From: Aureococcus anophagefferens
Lineage: Eukaryota; Sar; Pelagophyceae; Pelagomonadales; Pelagomonadaceae
Length of the DNA: 18,336 nt
Direction of reading: 5' to 3'
Assembly: GCF_000186865.1 (NCBI RefSeq)
Contig: NW_008705589.1
Coordinates: forward strand, 2,230 to 20,565
Below the pieces are notes generated by a model, which worked only from the letters and a program-made list of their open reading frames with translations, made no database searches and was not told where the DNA came from. Below are positions 7,801 to 16,170 of the stretch, in pieces (position 1 is the first letter of the stretch; each line of letters opens with the position of its first letter). Both the position numbers and the translations under genes were made by a program.

Positions 7801-10800
7801 GTCGACGCTCACTGCGCGCGCCGTCGCGCCGCACTCGCCAACGGCGCAGGGCGCGCCGCGGCCGACGTGGTGGAGCCGCAGCGTCGCGTCGAAGCCCCCA
7901 AAGGCCAAAACCTCGTCGTCGCCACAGAGCGCGACCGCACGGACCCGGTCGTCCGCATGCGCCTCGTAGCGGAGTGCGGCCGTGGTCACGTCGCAGAGCT
8001 TGACCTCCTTGGACGCGCCGCCGAAGAGCACAGACTTACCCGAGCGCGACAGGGCCACGCTGTAGAGCGCCTCGCCCGCGTCGCGCCGGAAGACGACGCA
8101 GCGGCTGTCGAAGTCGTAGACGACAATGAGCTCACGCGCGCATGCCGCGACGCGCCGCGTGGAGCCCGACAACGAGACGCAGTTGACCGTGTGGTCGAAG
8201 CGCATGGACCAGATTCGCGTCGCGTGGCGCGACGTGCGCGACGAAGTCGATGTGGCGGGCTCGACGATCTCGCGTGGCGAACCATCGGCCGAGGACTTCA
8301 GCCGGCCCGCGACGTCGTAGCGCCAGACCTCGGCCCGGCCGGACTCGCCGCCGAAGGCGACGTACTTGTGCGTCTCGACGGTCCGCGAGCTGCAGCGAAA
8401 TCTAACCCAGACGGGCATGCGGTCCCGCTCGCCGAGCGACCCCTTGGCGTGCGGGTCTGCGTCACTCTCCACGCGGATCGTCCGGTTCCTCTTCCAGCGC
8501 CGCGACGCGAGGCATTTAATCCTGGGCATCGATGTCGTGCCGAGCGTCTTGGGCTCGGATGGCTCGCAGCGGCCGCGATTTTGCGGCAGCGTATCGTTGC
8601 CGCTTCGCACACGTGCGGCAGCGAAGCCGCGCGGTGCCCTGACCTTGTCGCCCGCAGCGCGGCGCATGTCGACGTAGCGGCGCTCGGGGTCCGTGAGGAT
8701 GTCGCACCGGTCCACGTCGGCGACGACGGCGCCGCCGTCGAGCTCGACGGCGTATGTGCGGCCGTCGCCGCGCACCGCGTGGCGGAGGCCCCGGAGGTGG
8801 CGCGCACACGACCGCGCGGCCCGGAGGAACCGGACACATTTGCTCAGCGCAAGGCCCCAGGAGACGTAGGGTGGATGGCGCACGAAGACGGCGGCGAGGC
8901 CCAGGAGCACGACGGTGCCGTCGGCGACGCAGATCGGGTCGCGCGCGAAGCGCCACAGCGAGTGGTTGACCTCGACGTGGCAGATACCTCTAATCACTAG
9001 CTCCAGGAGGAAGAAGAAGGTCACCCAGAGGTCCACCGCGGCATACTGGGCCGTACTGAGCGTGCCCCGGTCCCGCATCGCCGCACAGGTGATGCAGCCG
9101 AGTGCCAAAGCCGCATTGACACCCAGCAGCCGCTTCTTGTCAAGGCTTTCGTGCACAGAGACGGCGCGCGTCCGCGAGCTCTCGCCTTCAAAAATGCGCA
9201 GGGCGGCGTCCTCGTGGACGTAGGCGCCGTCCTTCTCGCCGACAGGCCGGCGTGAATCCTCACCGTCGCCGTTTTCGCCAATCTCGAGGGCGCGATGCGT
9301 CTTGGCCCGGCAGAGCATCGACTGCTGCCGCGTGATCGCATTGTCACACTCGGGCCACTCTGCGGCGTCCTCCGCATCGCAGCTCGGTACGGAGAAGTGC
9401 ACGTCGGGCCCGCCGTCGGCGCGGACGATCACGTGCTTATCTGCGGCGCCGAGCGCGACGCCCCAGGCCGTGCCCGACGCCTCGAAGCGGTAGAGCTCCG
9501 TGCGCGTGGCAACGGCATAAATGACGACCGCATCGCCCGCAGCGACAGCGAGCTCGCCCGCGCGCTCGAAGATCGCAAGCGCGTTGACGTCGCGGCCCGC
9601 CTGCCAAGTCGTGTCGAGGGACGCCGCCGCGTCGCCGTTGCCGTCGAGGTCCTCGACGTAGTCGAGGTGGCCCGGCGCGAAGCAGCCGACGGCGAGGTCG
9701 CGCGCGCCGAGTGCGACGGCGCCGACCTGCTTCGGGAAGCGGCGCTCGTAGAGCTTCGCATCGCGGTGCGCGTCCCAGACGACGCAGTAGAAGTCCATGC
9801 CGCCGCAAGCCACGCGCGACCCGTCAGGAGAGAGCGCAACCGTCGTCACCGTCGACGAGCGACGGAGCTCGAGGCGACCCGGCGAGGCGCCTGCCGCCGT
9901 GCCGCGCGTGGCCTCGCCCGGGTCGAGGAAGCGCGTGAGGTCGAAGAGCCGGATGTGGTCCAGCGAGTTGTCGAGCAGGTCGTAGAGCGCCTCGATCTCG
10001 CTATCAAGGAGCCGGACGCGGAGCAGGTCGCCTATGCGGCGCATTTCATAATTCCGTAGGCTCAGGACGAGGCTACGTCGACACATAGGTGCCCATATAG
10101 ACTCATCAAAGGCGTTGCCTACATAGGCTCCAGAGGCTCGAGCCGAGGCTACGTAGCCTCGTATGCGCCAACGCACCGACACTGCAGCTCGCCAAAGATC
10201 CGCGCGATCTCGCAAAACTGGACAAGGCCGTCGTCGTTATTATCGAAGCGTGTCATGCGCACAACTACGAGGCCCGATGACAGCATGACGTTTCGCAGAA
10301 GGCAGGCGATGTCGACCTGTTCGTAGGACGTCCGCCCAGCCCACGCGCCGTCGTTGCCTGCCGCAAGGAGCGACGACGCCGCGGGCGGCGCCGGTGCCAC
10401 AAGCACCACGGGCGCCGTGGTCGCGTCCTCCCGGTCAGCGCGCTGCGTCAGCGCATTCTCACCCTGGGGGGATGCCGCTGGTGGCGCCGCCGCCAAGAGC
10501 GCCACGGACGCCGCTGTCACGTCCTCCCGGTCGGCGCGCTGCGTCAGCGCATTATTGGGGGAAGCCGCGGGTGGCGCCGCGTCTGCGGCCGTGACCGCCA
10601 CGAGCAGCGCGAGGATGTTGTGGTCCCGCCGCGCGATGGCGTCCCGCAATGCGCGCGCGTCGTCGGCGGTGAGCGCGTCGCGCCCGAGCTGCTGCTTCAG
10701 CGCCGTTGACAGCGCGGCGCAGACAATCGTTGCGATGGGCTCGTAGCGGTCCGCGCGGTGCTCCGCGCCGTCGAGGGCATGCCCGAGGGGAAGTGGCGAG

Positions 10801-10919
10801 GAATGCGGCGGGAGCACAGTCGACCGGGTCATGGGGGTCCCATCGCTCGTGCAGGGATCTGAGCCGCTCCGCGACCGGGTCTCATTCGCCGATTGAGTTG
10901 GCTTTATCGCCTTGCGCAT
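4846..10919 (-). CDS. EF-hand / WD40 / voltage-sensor-like / ankyrin / TRP-type channel protein (spliced)
   Basis: Read on the minus strand from ATG 10919-10917. Exon 1 (to 10177) has a repetitive Ala/Pro-rich part, then a canonical EF-hand loop DNNDDGLVQFCE (10244-10209). Exon 2 (10060-7281) continues the EF region, then WD40 repeats (VALSPDGSRVACGG type). It then has a four-helix block (about 9135-8755) whose last helix KCVRFLRAARSCARHLRGLR has S4-like spaced arginines, then about seven more WD40 repeats. Exon 3 (from 7083) finishes a WD blade (LAIAAEQNTVDVWDLA) and has ankyrin-like repeats (about 6650-6460). The last part (about 6080-4846) has six membrane helices, ending in an S6 ILALNLLIAIMNSAYERV typical of TRP/polycystin channels. 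Likely a membrane cation channel with cytosolic calcium and protein-binding modules; ligand unknown. Frames change near 6240-6180 (short intron or indel), so a split into two genes is the alternative. Stop TAA at 4848-4846. Confidence 0.75.
7084..7280 (-). other. Intron 2 of the channel gene: introner-like, GC-AG, 197 nt
   Basis: The WD40 blade before the intron ends VYAVALS and the blade after it starts HDDAVLAVGRVDCLVAVFDV. Splicing after 7281 (CTG A) at a GC donor, with the acceptor CAG ending at 7084, restores AGC for Ser. It also gives a blade of the same length as the neighbouring one (VYAVALSSDGGLVAVGGRD). GCCGCGAC (7280-7273) at the donor and GCCACGAC (7083-7076) right after the acceptor match at 7 of 8 bases, as a target-site duplication would. 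The interior opens with CGGCGCG and ends with CGCGCCG before CGCAG, a possible short terminal inverted repeat. Confidence 0.7.
10061..10176 (-). other. Intron 1 of the channel gene (GT-AG, 116 nt)
   Basis: On the minus strand the EF-hand exon reads to GELQC plus two bases, then GTGCGT. A CTGAG acceptor at 10065-10061 is followed by one base and then RNYEMRRIGDLLRVRLLDSE in the exon 2 frame. Joining them keeps phase 2 and gives a continuous helical EF-type sequence. The intron contains the palindrome GAGGCTACGTAGCCTC and a 22-bp match (one mismatch) to the MITE at 4175-4355. Near its end it also carries CCTACGGAA, part of that element's terminal repeat. Confidence 0.65.
10379..10595 (-). repeat. 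96-bp tandem repeat inside exon 1 (Ala/Pro-rich, ~32 residues per unit)
   Basis: GTCCTCCCGGTC recurs at 10425 and 10521, a period of 96 bp, and the match extends through about 2.3 units. Each unit encodes AAPPAASP..NALTQRADRED with small differences. The repeat keeps the reading frame, so it is probably a flexible linker of variable length between the N-terminus and the EF-hand. Confidence 0.7.
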
Positions 10920-10948
10920 TTTTATCACAGAGCAAATTTGTCGCCGAA

Positions 10949-11965
10949 CTCTCTCTCTTTCTAGCGCATTAGGCGACGCCCCCGCCTACGCGCCTGCCTC
11001 TCGAGATCTCTACGCGCTTACTCGGGCGCGGGCACTGGGGCCCACTAAAGCCGCACCGGGCCCCGGAGGGGCTCCTCTTGAGGGGCCGGGATCGTCCCTG
11101 TACATACCAGGGGCACCAGACGTCCCTGGCGCGGGGCTTGGCTCCTGGCGCAGCCCACGGAGCTTGGCTCTCAGTCGGGAACGCTATGCACTCGGAGGCC
11201 GCGAGGTCCAGACGGGGGAGCTGGACTCGGGCATCTTGCCCTCAACTCCTACCTCAACCTCGGATGGCCTCCGGCCACCTCACCATCGACCTCTACACTC
11301 AAGGGCAGCCTCCCGGCTGCCTGCCCTTAGGTCCCCGGCTCACCCCCGCCTCGCCCTGGGAAGTTCCAGAGTGCTTGCGGAGTGCTTGCGGGACGAAAGC
11401 CATGAACCCCACAGAAAAGAGTGCCAATTAAATTCGACGGCCTATCCCACGCGACCAAACGCGTCGGTCTGACTGAGGGGCGGGCCAAACAAAAGTCAAG
11501 TTGTATTATCCGAACCCCCCCCATGCGGGATTTGGCTCGGCGCGTCTTACGCCGGCCCTCCGAGCCAGCTTGGCCGGCTCGTCGGGCGGCTCGGCCTCGG
11601 CTCCGGCGTCGGCGCTTGGCGCCCACGCGGGCCGTTGCGCGAGGTGACCCTGGCTTGGCGCGTGCCGCCGGCGCATCTCACGCCGGCCCTCCGAGCCAGC
11701 TTGGCGGGCTCGTCGGGCGGCTCGGTCTCGGCTCCGGCGCCGTCGCTTGGCGCCGACGCCGGCCGTCGCGCGCGGTGCATCGGGCTTGGCCCGTGCCACC
11801 GGCGCTGGCTCGAGAGCCCGCCGCACGCGTCGCGTCGGTCCGGCTTGGCCGGTCCGCTGCAGGTGCGCTCCGAGCGGCGGCTCTCCTCGCGCCGCGGCGC
11901 TTCCTCGGCGCCGGCGCCTCAGTCGTCGCCTCGGGCGTCCTCGTCGAGCTTCGCCCGCGACCACT
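10949..11965 (-). mobile_element. Second LINE copy, inverted and 5'-truncated (3' end only)
   Basis: Reading down the minus strand from 11965, the sequence matches the plus strand from about 3842. It takes in the last codons of ORF2 and its TGA stop, the GC-rich 3' UTR, then (after about 365 bp of unrelated, less GC-rich sequence at about 11165-11530) the distal 3' UTR and tail (11165-10949). The tail is a (GA)n run, seen on the plus strand as CTCTCTCTTTCTAGCGCATT. The ~130-bp 3' UTR unit is present twice in tandem. The tail ends about 30 bp upstream of the ATG of the channel gene, so the copy occupies that gene's immediate 5' flank. Confidence 0.75.
11165..11530. other. Unexplained insert inside the inverted LINE copy
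   Basis: This stretch has no counterpart in the other LINE copy, is less GC-rich at its right end, and encodes nothing I can support. It includes a short tandem duplication, GCACTCCGCAAGCACTC on the minus strand (plus-strand gagtgcttgcggagtgcttgcgg, about 11370-11392). It could be a nested insertion or sequence lost from the first copy. Confidence 0.4.
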
Positions 11966-11970
11966 TAGAG

Positions 11971-12090
11971 CGAGCCAAGCTAATGCGCTAGAGAGACGCG
12001 TCGCCTGATGCGCCAGAGAGAGAGAGAGCGCGCCCGCCCATGGTAGGCGCGTAGGCGGCGTGCGTCGCCTAATGCGCGAGAGAGAGAGGA
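11971..12090 (+). repeat. Cluster of three short LINE tails with (GA)n ends
   Basis: Three successive pieces end in the tail signature: TAATGCGCTAGAGAGA (11981), CGCCTGATGCGCCAGAGAGAG (about 12002), and GGTAGGCGCGTAGGCGG...CGCCTAATGCGCGAGAGAG (12042-12089). The last matches 4474-4518 closely in the same orientation. These are either extremely 5'-truncated insertions or internal duplications of the tail. Confidence 0.6.
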
Positions 12091-12129
12091 TAGCCGCTAC
12101 TATTGTAGTAGGGAGCACTTCGGTCAGGG

Positions 12130-12580
12130 CAAGACACCGAAAACCGTGAAAAACCGGCGACGGTACGGTTCCGGTAAGCCCCCCGTCGATGCGGTGACGG
12201 TTGCGGTACGGCGACGGTTTTTACACGGTTATTGAGGCTCTGGGGCGTTTCCGGTTACGGTGAGGCCTCAGGGCGGCCCGGTGGAGGCCGGTGGAGGTCA
12301 CGGGGCTCAAAATAGGCGTTATTTGGGGGATTTTCGTGATGGGACTGGGCTAAATAGCGTTCGCAACAAGAATCGGCGCTCTGAAGTCGCACAACGCCGC
12401 TGGGTAGGCGTGGAGGGCCTGAAAGCAGTCATCAGCACCGTACCACGCGACGGTAAAGCCTTGAACCGGCTCCGGTCCGGTTTCGGTAAGGCGTTGAAAA
12501 TCCCGGTTACGGTTCCGGTTCCGGTTTTTCACGGTTACGCCCCCAAATCCCCGGTGACGGTGACGGTGGTCTGTACCGCC
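12130..12580. repeat. CGGTT/CGGTA-rich repeat block with a 16-bp inverted repeat
   Basis: The motifs ACGGT, CCGGTT and GGTTACGG recur many times at both ends of this block and are sparse in the middle (about 12300-12440). AACCGTGAAAAACCGG (12142-12157) has its exact reverse complement at 12521-12536. This layout, with repetitive complementary arms around a unique centre, suggests a fold-back or non-autonomous element of about 450 bp. The short frames across it do not look like protein. Confidence 0.5.
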
Positions 12581-12693
12581 ATTGCGTAACCTCGATAGTT
12601 CACCCTCGGGCGGCAGGGCAGCCCCATCAGGCTGCTTCCCCGTCCCGGGGTTTACTATCCCGCTAGATTCAATAGGCGCATTTCCCCGAGGCC

Positions 12694-13920
12694 TCATTCA
12701 TACTTGAGATAAACCTGCTGGTTGGATCCTCGCCCAGCTGTTGACAAATCGGTGTTGTCCACGTTTCCCACGGCACCTAGGCTCAATTTAAGCGCATACT
12801 TGATGCAGTCCATATTGTCTTGTTGGGAAACGCTCCCGATGCAGTTGGCGAGGAGAGTGCCACCACCAGCTTGGCCGGAAAGGTAAGGGGGGACCATGTT
12901 AAAAGTCGCAAGCACCGCAGGGACATCAGTTGGCAATGTGGAAAGACATTGAGCCTTCTCAAGCCAATCAGGGTGCATACGATGGATACAGCCGATGCTA
13001 CATTCTTCAACGCCCGAGTTGGACGCACATAGGTCCTCTCCAGTCGCACCAAGGCCTGCGGTGCTGCAGTCAGATTCGGTCAGGAAAGATGCTCCCATGG
13101 AGCTCAGTGCGAGGACATTGTGGGTCAATAGGTCAGATGTGAAGGTGGACCTGCGCATTAGGAAGGCGCCCATGTTTAGGCTCGCGGCAAAGAGAGCCAC
13201 GTCTCCACATGGTGCTACAATTCCAGTTGCATGAGCCTCTTTCTCTGTATCTTCCTGCGCGTTAGAGACTATGGACCCGTCGACGAACCAGATGACGTCT
13301 GAGATCGCATCTCCGGTGGGCAGGAGCGCTGCGTCACTTCCGATGAGGTCCTCGATCCTAACAGACGTGTCGATAACAACCGAATCTACATCAGTGAGCA
13401 GCATCCAATCACAGCCTTGCTCTGCGAGAGCATATCTCATTGCACAAAACTTGGCACCTGTGATCGGATCTGCGAGGCGTGCCTCTGCGGCGATTGATGG
13501 GCAGTACTTGATCAACAGGCACTCGTAATCTTGTGCGCCGATAGGAACAAATGTGTACCGATTCTGCCTTGCGTATTCACGTTTATTGCTTGCTGTCGCT
13601 GTGCCCAGCTCAAGGTACCTATTGCAGTACGATATCTTCCAGCTCAATTGCAAATGGTAGGATGGGGACTCGGACCTCTCCCCATAGGCCACGTGACCAA
13701 GGCAGAAATGATTTCCATGTCCATCTCTGTCGATGTTAGACACAGTCTGTCCTGCACTGCTTTTCGCGTGGCGTCCACTAGTCACGGTCGCGTGGGCGCA
13801 AAGGATTACAGTACCGCCCCACAAGACGGAGAGAATCGCAATGGTCGCATACTGCACGAAGAACGGGGAATATGCGTTTCTCACATTCGAAGAAGACGGT
13901 GGCTTATCTACTCTCATCAT
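12694..13920 (-). CDS. Type II membrane glycosyltransferase, GT34-like (alpha-galactosyl/mannosyltransferase fold)
   Basis: Read from ATG 13920-13918 this gives 408 residues: a short N-terminal tail, one membrane helix at about residues 21-42 (FFVQYATIAILSVLWGGTVI), then a lumenal domain. That is the layout of a Golgi signal-anchored transferase. The catalytic part shows NKREYARQNRYTFVPIG, then AKFCAMRYALAEQGCDWMLL leading into TDVDSVV. The DVD (13384-13392) fits the DxD nucleotide-sugar/Mn site of GT-A enzymes. After it comes SLNMGAFLMRRSTFTSDLL, matching the LNxGxFLxRxSxxxxxLL block of GT34 (GMA12/MNN10, xyloglucan xylosyltransferases). Acceptor and sugar cannot be told. The frame is open upstream with another ATG at 14082, adding 54 residues. 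I prefer the later start because the anchor then sits near the N-terminus. Composition is clearly less GC-rich than the genes to the left. Confidence 0.65.
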   Translation of the reverse strand: MMRVDKPPSSSNVRNAYSPFFVQYATIAILSVLWGGTVILCAHATVTSGRHAKSSAGQTVSNIDRDGHGNHFCLGHVAYGERSESPSYHLQLSWKISYCNRYLELGTATASNKREYARQNRYTFVPIGAQDYECLLIKYCPSIAAEARLADPITGAKFCAMRYALAEQGCDWMLLTDVDSVVIDTSVRIEDLIGSDAALLPTGDAISDVIWFVDGSIVSNAQEDTEKEAHATGIVAPCGDVALFAASLNMGAFLMRRSTFTSDLLTHNVLALSSMGASFLTESDCSTAGLGATGEDLCASNSGVEECSIGCIHRMHPDWLEKAQCLSTLPTDVPAVLATFNMVPPYLSGQAGGGTLLANCIGSVSQQDNMDCIKYALKLSLGAVGNVDNTDLSTAGRGSNQQVYLKYE

Positions 13921-14328
13921 CTGAATTGAGGAAAAGCTGCGCGGTATGAAACGGAAGCGCCATCGCCTAGACGTCAGTGACCAATCGTCGCACATCGACC
14001 GATTTGCACGTCCAAGCATAATATTATGATACCAGATATATAATGATATAGTTGGATTGGGAGCTGGGTGTGCCTTCAACATGGGTTCCACCCGGGGCCC
14101 AGCTCGGGGACTAGCGTAGTCTAGGACCCCCCAGGAAAAGCATAGGGCCGGCTGGATAGGAGAAGATTTTCCTGGGGTGCGCTCCAGGCGTACAATAATA
14201 GAGAGGATGTCAGCGACAGGCGATAACTCGTACTCGAGTATATCTTCTGTCTCTCTCCCCTGTATCCTGAATATCCTGGCTGATATATCCTAGCGGCTAT
14301 ATCACCTGCACACATTAAGGAATGATAC

Positions 14329-14405
<77 letters not shown>

Positions 14406-14577
14406 TATGATAAACGGCGACTATCGTGGCCAGAAGGCGAGTGCGATTAAGGTCCCGTCTTTAATTTTCCATGAGCATGAGGCGTGAAGGCGAGTAGGTG
14501 GGAGAGGGGGGTGCGGGCACCCAGGGACTCATCGCATTCAAAACCTCTAGTTCTGGTTCGCTGAAAAGCGATTTTGT
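13921..14577. other. Divergent spacer between the glycosyltransferase and eIF4E
   Basis: This stretch separates two divergently transcribed genes, so it should hold both promoters. Visible features are AT-rich sequence at about 14020-14050, an 11-bp inverted repeat CCCCAGGAAAA (14129-14139) / TTTTCCTGGGG (14167-14177), and the long AG tract. No convincing small ORF or RNA gene is visible. Confidence 0.5.
14331..14401. repeat. (AG)n microsatellite, about 35 units
   Basis: An uninterrupted AG dinucleotide run starting just after GATACAT and ending at AACGATATG. It lies in the presumed promoter region between the divergent glycosyltransferase and eIF4E genes. It is pure, so its length is likely variable. 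It is much longer than the GA tails of the LINE copies, and its flank lacks their CGCCTAATGCGC signature. Confidence 0.97.
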
Positions 14578-15183
14578 ATGGATAATGCGCATCCAACACA
14601 GCACACCTGGGCATTCTGGGAGCATCGGACCTCCGAGAAAAAAACCATGACCAAGCAAGAATGGGCCAACCTGCAAAAAAAATTATTCAGCTTCAGCACA
14701 GTCGAAGAGTTTTGGAACAACTATGTACACATACCTCCACCGTCCGATGTGTTTTACGATGGAAAGGCGCGGAAGCGCGTCGGAGTGCCGCCACAAGATC
14801 GATTCATTGAGTCATTTTCGATATTCAAAGAAGGCATAGCACCCGAATGGGAGGATTCTGCAAACATCAATGGTGGTGAATGGAATCTTCGCAAGAGTGG
14901 TCGGGGGAATGAGGGGGATATGATCGATGAATGGTGGCAAAATCTCGTTCTGGGTCTAATAGGTGAGACAATCGATACTGAAGATCACATCTGCGGTGCA
15001 CGCGTCGTTGATAAATCTGGTGGAAAGGGTTCCCATCCGGTGTATCGCATTGAGCTCTGGCTTAGGACCAAAGATGTTGGAATCACCGAGGGCATGAAGA
15101 CGCGTATGATCGATATTATGACAGACAGTCGGGCACCGCGGACCTTATCAGACCAGTTCCAATGGAAAATGCATGGAGTTTGA
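14578..15183 (+). CDS. Translation initiation factor eIF4E (mRNA 5' cap-binding protein)
   Basis: A 201-residue protein with the eIF4E fold. The start is HPTQHTWAFW (family HPLQNRWALW). The cap-stacking tryptophans correspond to W29 (human W56) and W91 (W102). E92, equivalent to human E103, recognises guanine. W162 matches W166. W46 in TVEEFWNNYVHI matches human W73, the eIF4G/4E-BP contact. DEWWQNLVLGLIGE and CGARVV are also typical. It binds m7G caps and recruits mRNA to the ribosome through eIF4G. Compared with human eIF4E there are about 16 extra residues between W46 and W91 and about six between W103 and W162. The N-terminal extension is very short, so an upstream exon is possible, but the ATG at 14578 gives a complete core. 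The stop is TGA 15181-15183. Codon use is mixed, like PABP downstream. Confidence 0.9.
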   Translation: MDNAHPTQHTWAFWEHRTSEKKTMTKQEWANLQKKLFSFSTVEEFWNNYVHIPPPSDVFYDGKARKRVGVPPQDRFIESFSIFKEGIAPEWEDSANINGGEWNLRKSGRGNEGDMIDEWWQNLVLGLIGETIDTEDHICGARVVDKSGGKGSHPVYRIELWLRTKDVGITEGMKTRMIDIMTDSRAPRTLSDQFQWKMHGV

Positions 15184-15446
15184 TATGATGTTTAGAAAAT
15201 TATGCATGCCAGCCCTGGGTTCGATTGCGCTGTTCCACCCCTTTAATGACACAGAGTATCTGACTGCCACCCTGGGTATAGGGCGGGGCACAGCTGGGAG
15301 GCGGACGGGACGGCGTGGCTTATCAGCAGATATGCGCCTCTGGGAGTAGACTTGCGACAGGTTGCTGTTGGCGTCCTCACGGTGGAGATCTTAACTGCCC
15401 CCGTTTTCATCTACATTGCACGCGTAAACAACACATAGCAATACAT

Positions 15447-15474
15447 ACGCACGCACGCACGCACGCACGCACGC
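15447..15474. repeat. (ACGC)7 microsatellite
   Basis: Seven uninterrupted ACGC units followed by ATGCACACAGCACACACA, a decayed CA-rich continuation. It is non-coding and downstream of eIF4E. Confidence 0.95.
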
Positions 15475-16132
15475 ATGCACACAGCACACACATACATTCA
15501 CGCATGGCGCGCTTACACACACGCACCAATCCTGCAGTCTTCAATTGGAGACGGTCGCAGATCGCAAAAAAGAAAAACCGAATATTTGATGCCGTCAACG
15601 CCCCGGCTGCACGCTGGTCGTGGTGAATGTGTACGTCAAGAAGGGAGGGGAGCCCCCCCGACCACAGCCCCAAGGCACATAAGTCCCCTGGGTGGCGCCC
15701 AACACTCCCAGCCCCGCGTTGCCTAGCCCAGTGGAAGGAGCGTGCACAGGGAGGAGTACCCCCCACGAGTGACTTTGCACTAAGCCTCATAAAGCGGCGA
15801 ACGTGAGGAGCGGGGCCCTCTACAGAATAAAATTTGGCTTATAATGCAGGGCCTCAGAATCTAGCACAGTTGGAAAGTGTACACGATCTAGTGTAAGGCA
15901 CTGGCACTACACCAGGCTTGTGGCAACGTTCGTAATAAAGTGGCTCTTGCCAGACGACATGTGGTCTGTGTTATAGTATAGGAATTGCGGATCACCACTG
16001 GGGATGGCTGGGGTAGTACTAGTAGCACGACCACATACTAGTAGTGGTTGAGATCGGGATTTAATGGATCGACTCGGAGCCGGGAGGCCGCAGAGGGGTC
16101 GGGGCACCCCCCAATCCCGGTGTATGGCGGCA

Positions 16133-16170
16133 ATTCCCCATACCGGCGGTATATGCCGGCATATACCCGT
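16133..16170. repeat. Second copy of the ATACCGG / CCGGCATATACCCG repeat
   Basis: CCCCATACCGGCGGTATATG followed by CCGGCATATACCCG. Bases 16148-16169 match 654-675 with one mismatch. It lies about 100 bp upstream of the PABP start codon and is itself partly palindromic. Confidence 0.7.

Noticed and set aside
6895..9000. Long plus-strand open frame (about 700 codons) over the channel gene
   Set aside because: It is the complement of the WD40 coding sequence, rich in Arg/Ala with no domain. It is an artefact of GC-rich codons lacking stops.
11421..12008. Plus-strand frame of about 195 codons over the second LINE copy
   Set aside because: It reads the LINE 3' UTR backwards and matches no family.
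12121..12560. Telomere-like array
   Set aside because: The motifs are irregular and on both strands; no TTAGGG/TTTAGGG-type tandem repeat.
15205..15245. Possible tRNA or tRNA-derived SINE (GGTTCGATT resembling a T-loop)
   Set aside because: The flanking bases do not form a five-pair T stem and no acceptor, D or anticodon arm can be built around it.
15315..15626. Small ORF of about 100 codons downstream of eIF4E
   Set aside because: It runs through the ACGC microsatellite (His/Ala/Arg/Thr repeats) and looks like chance.
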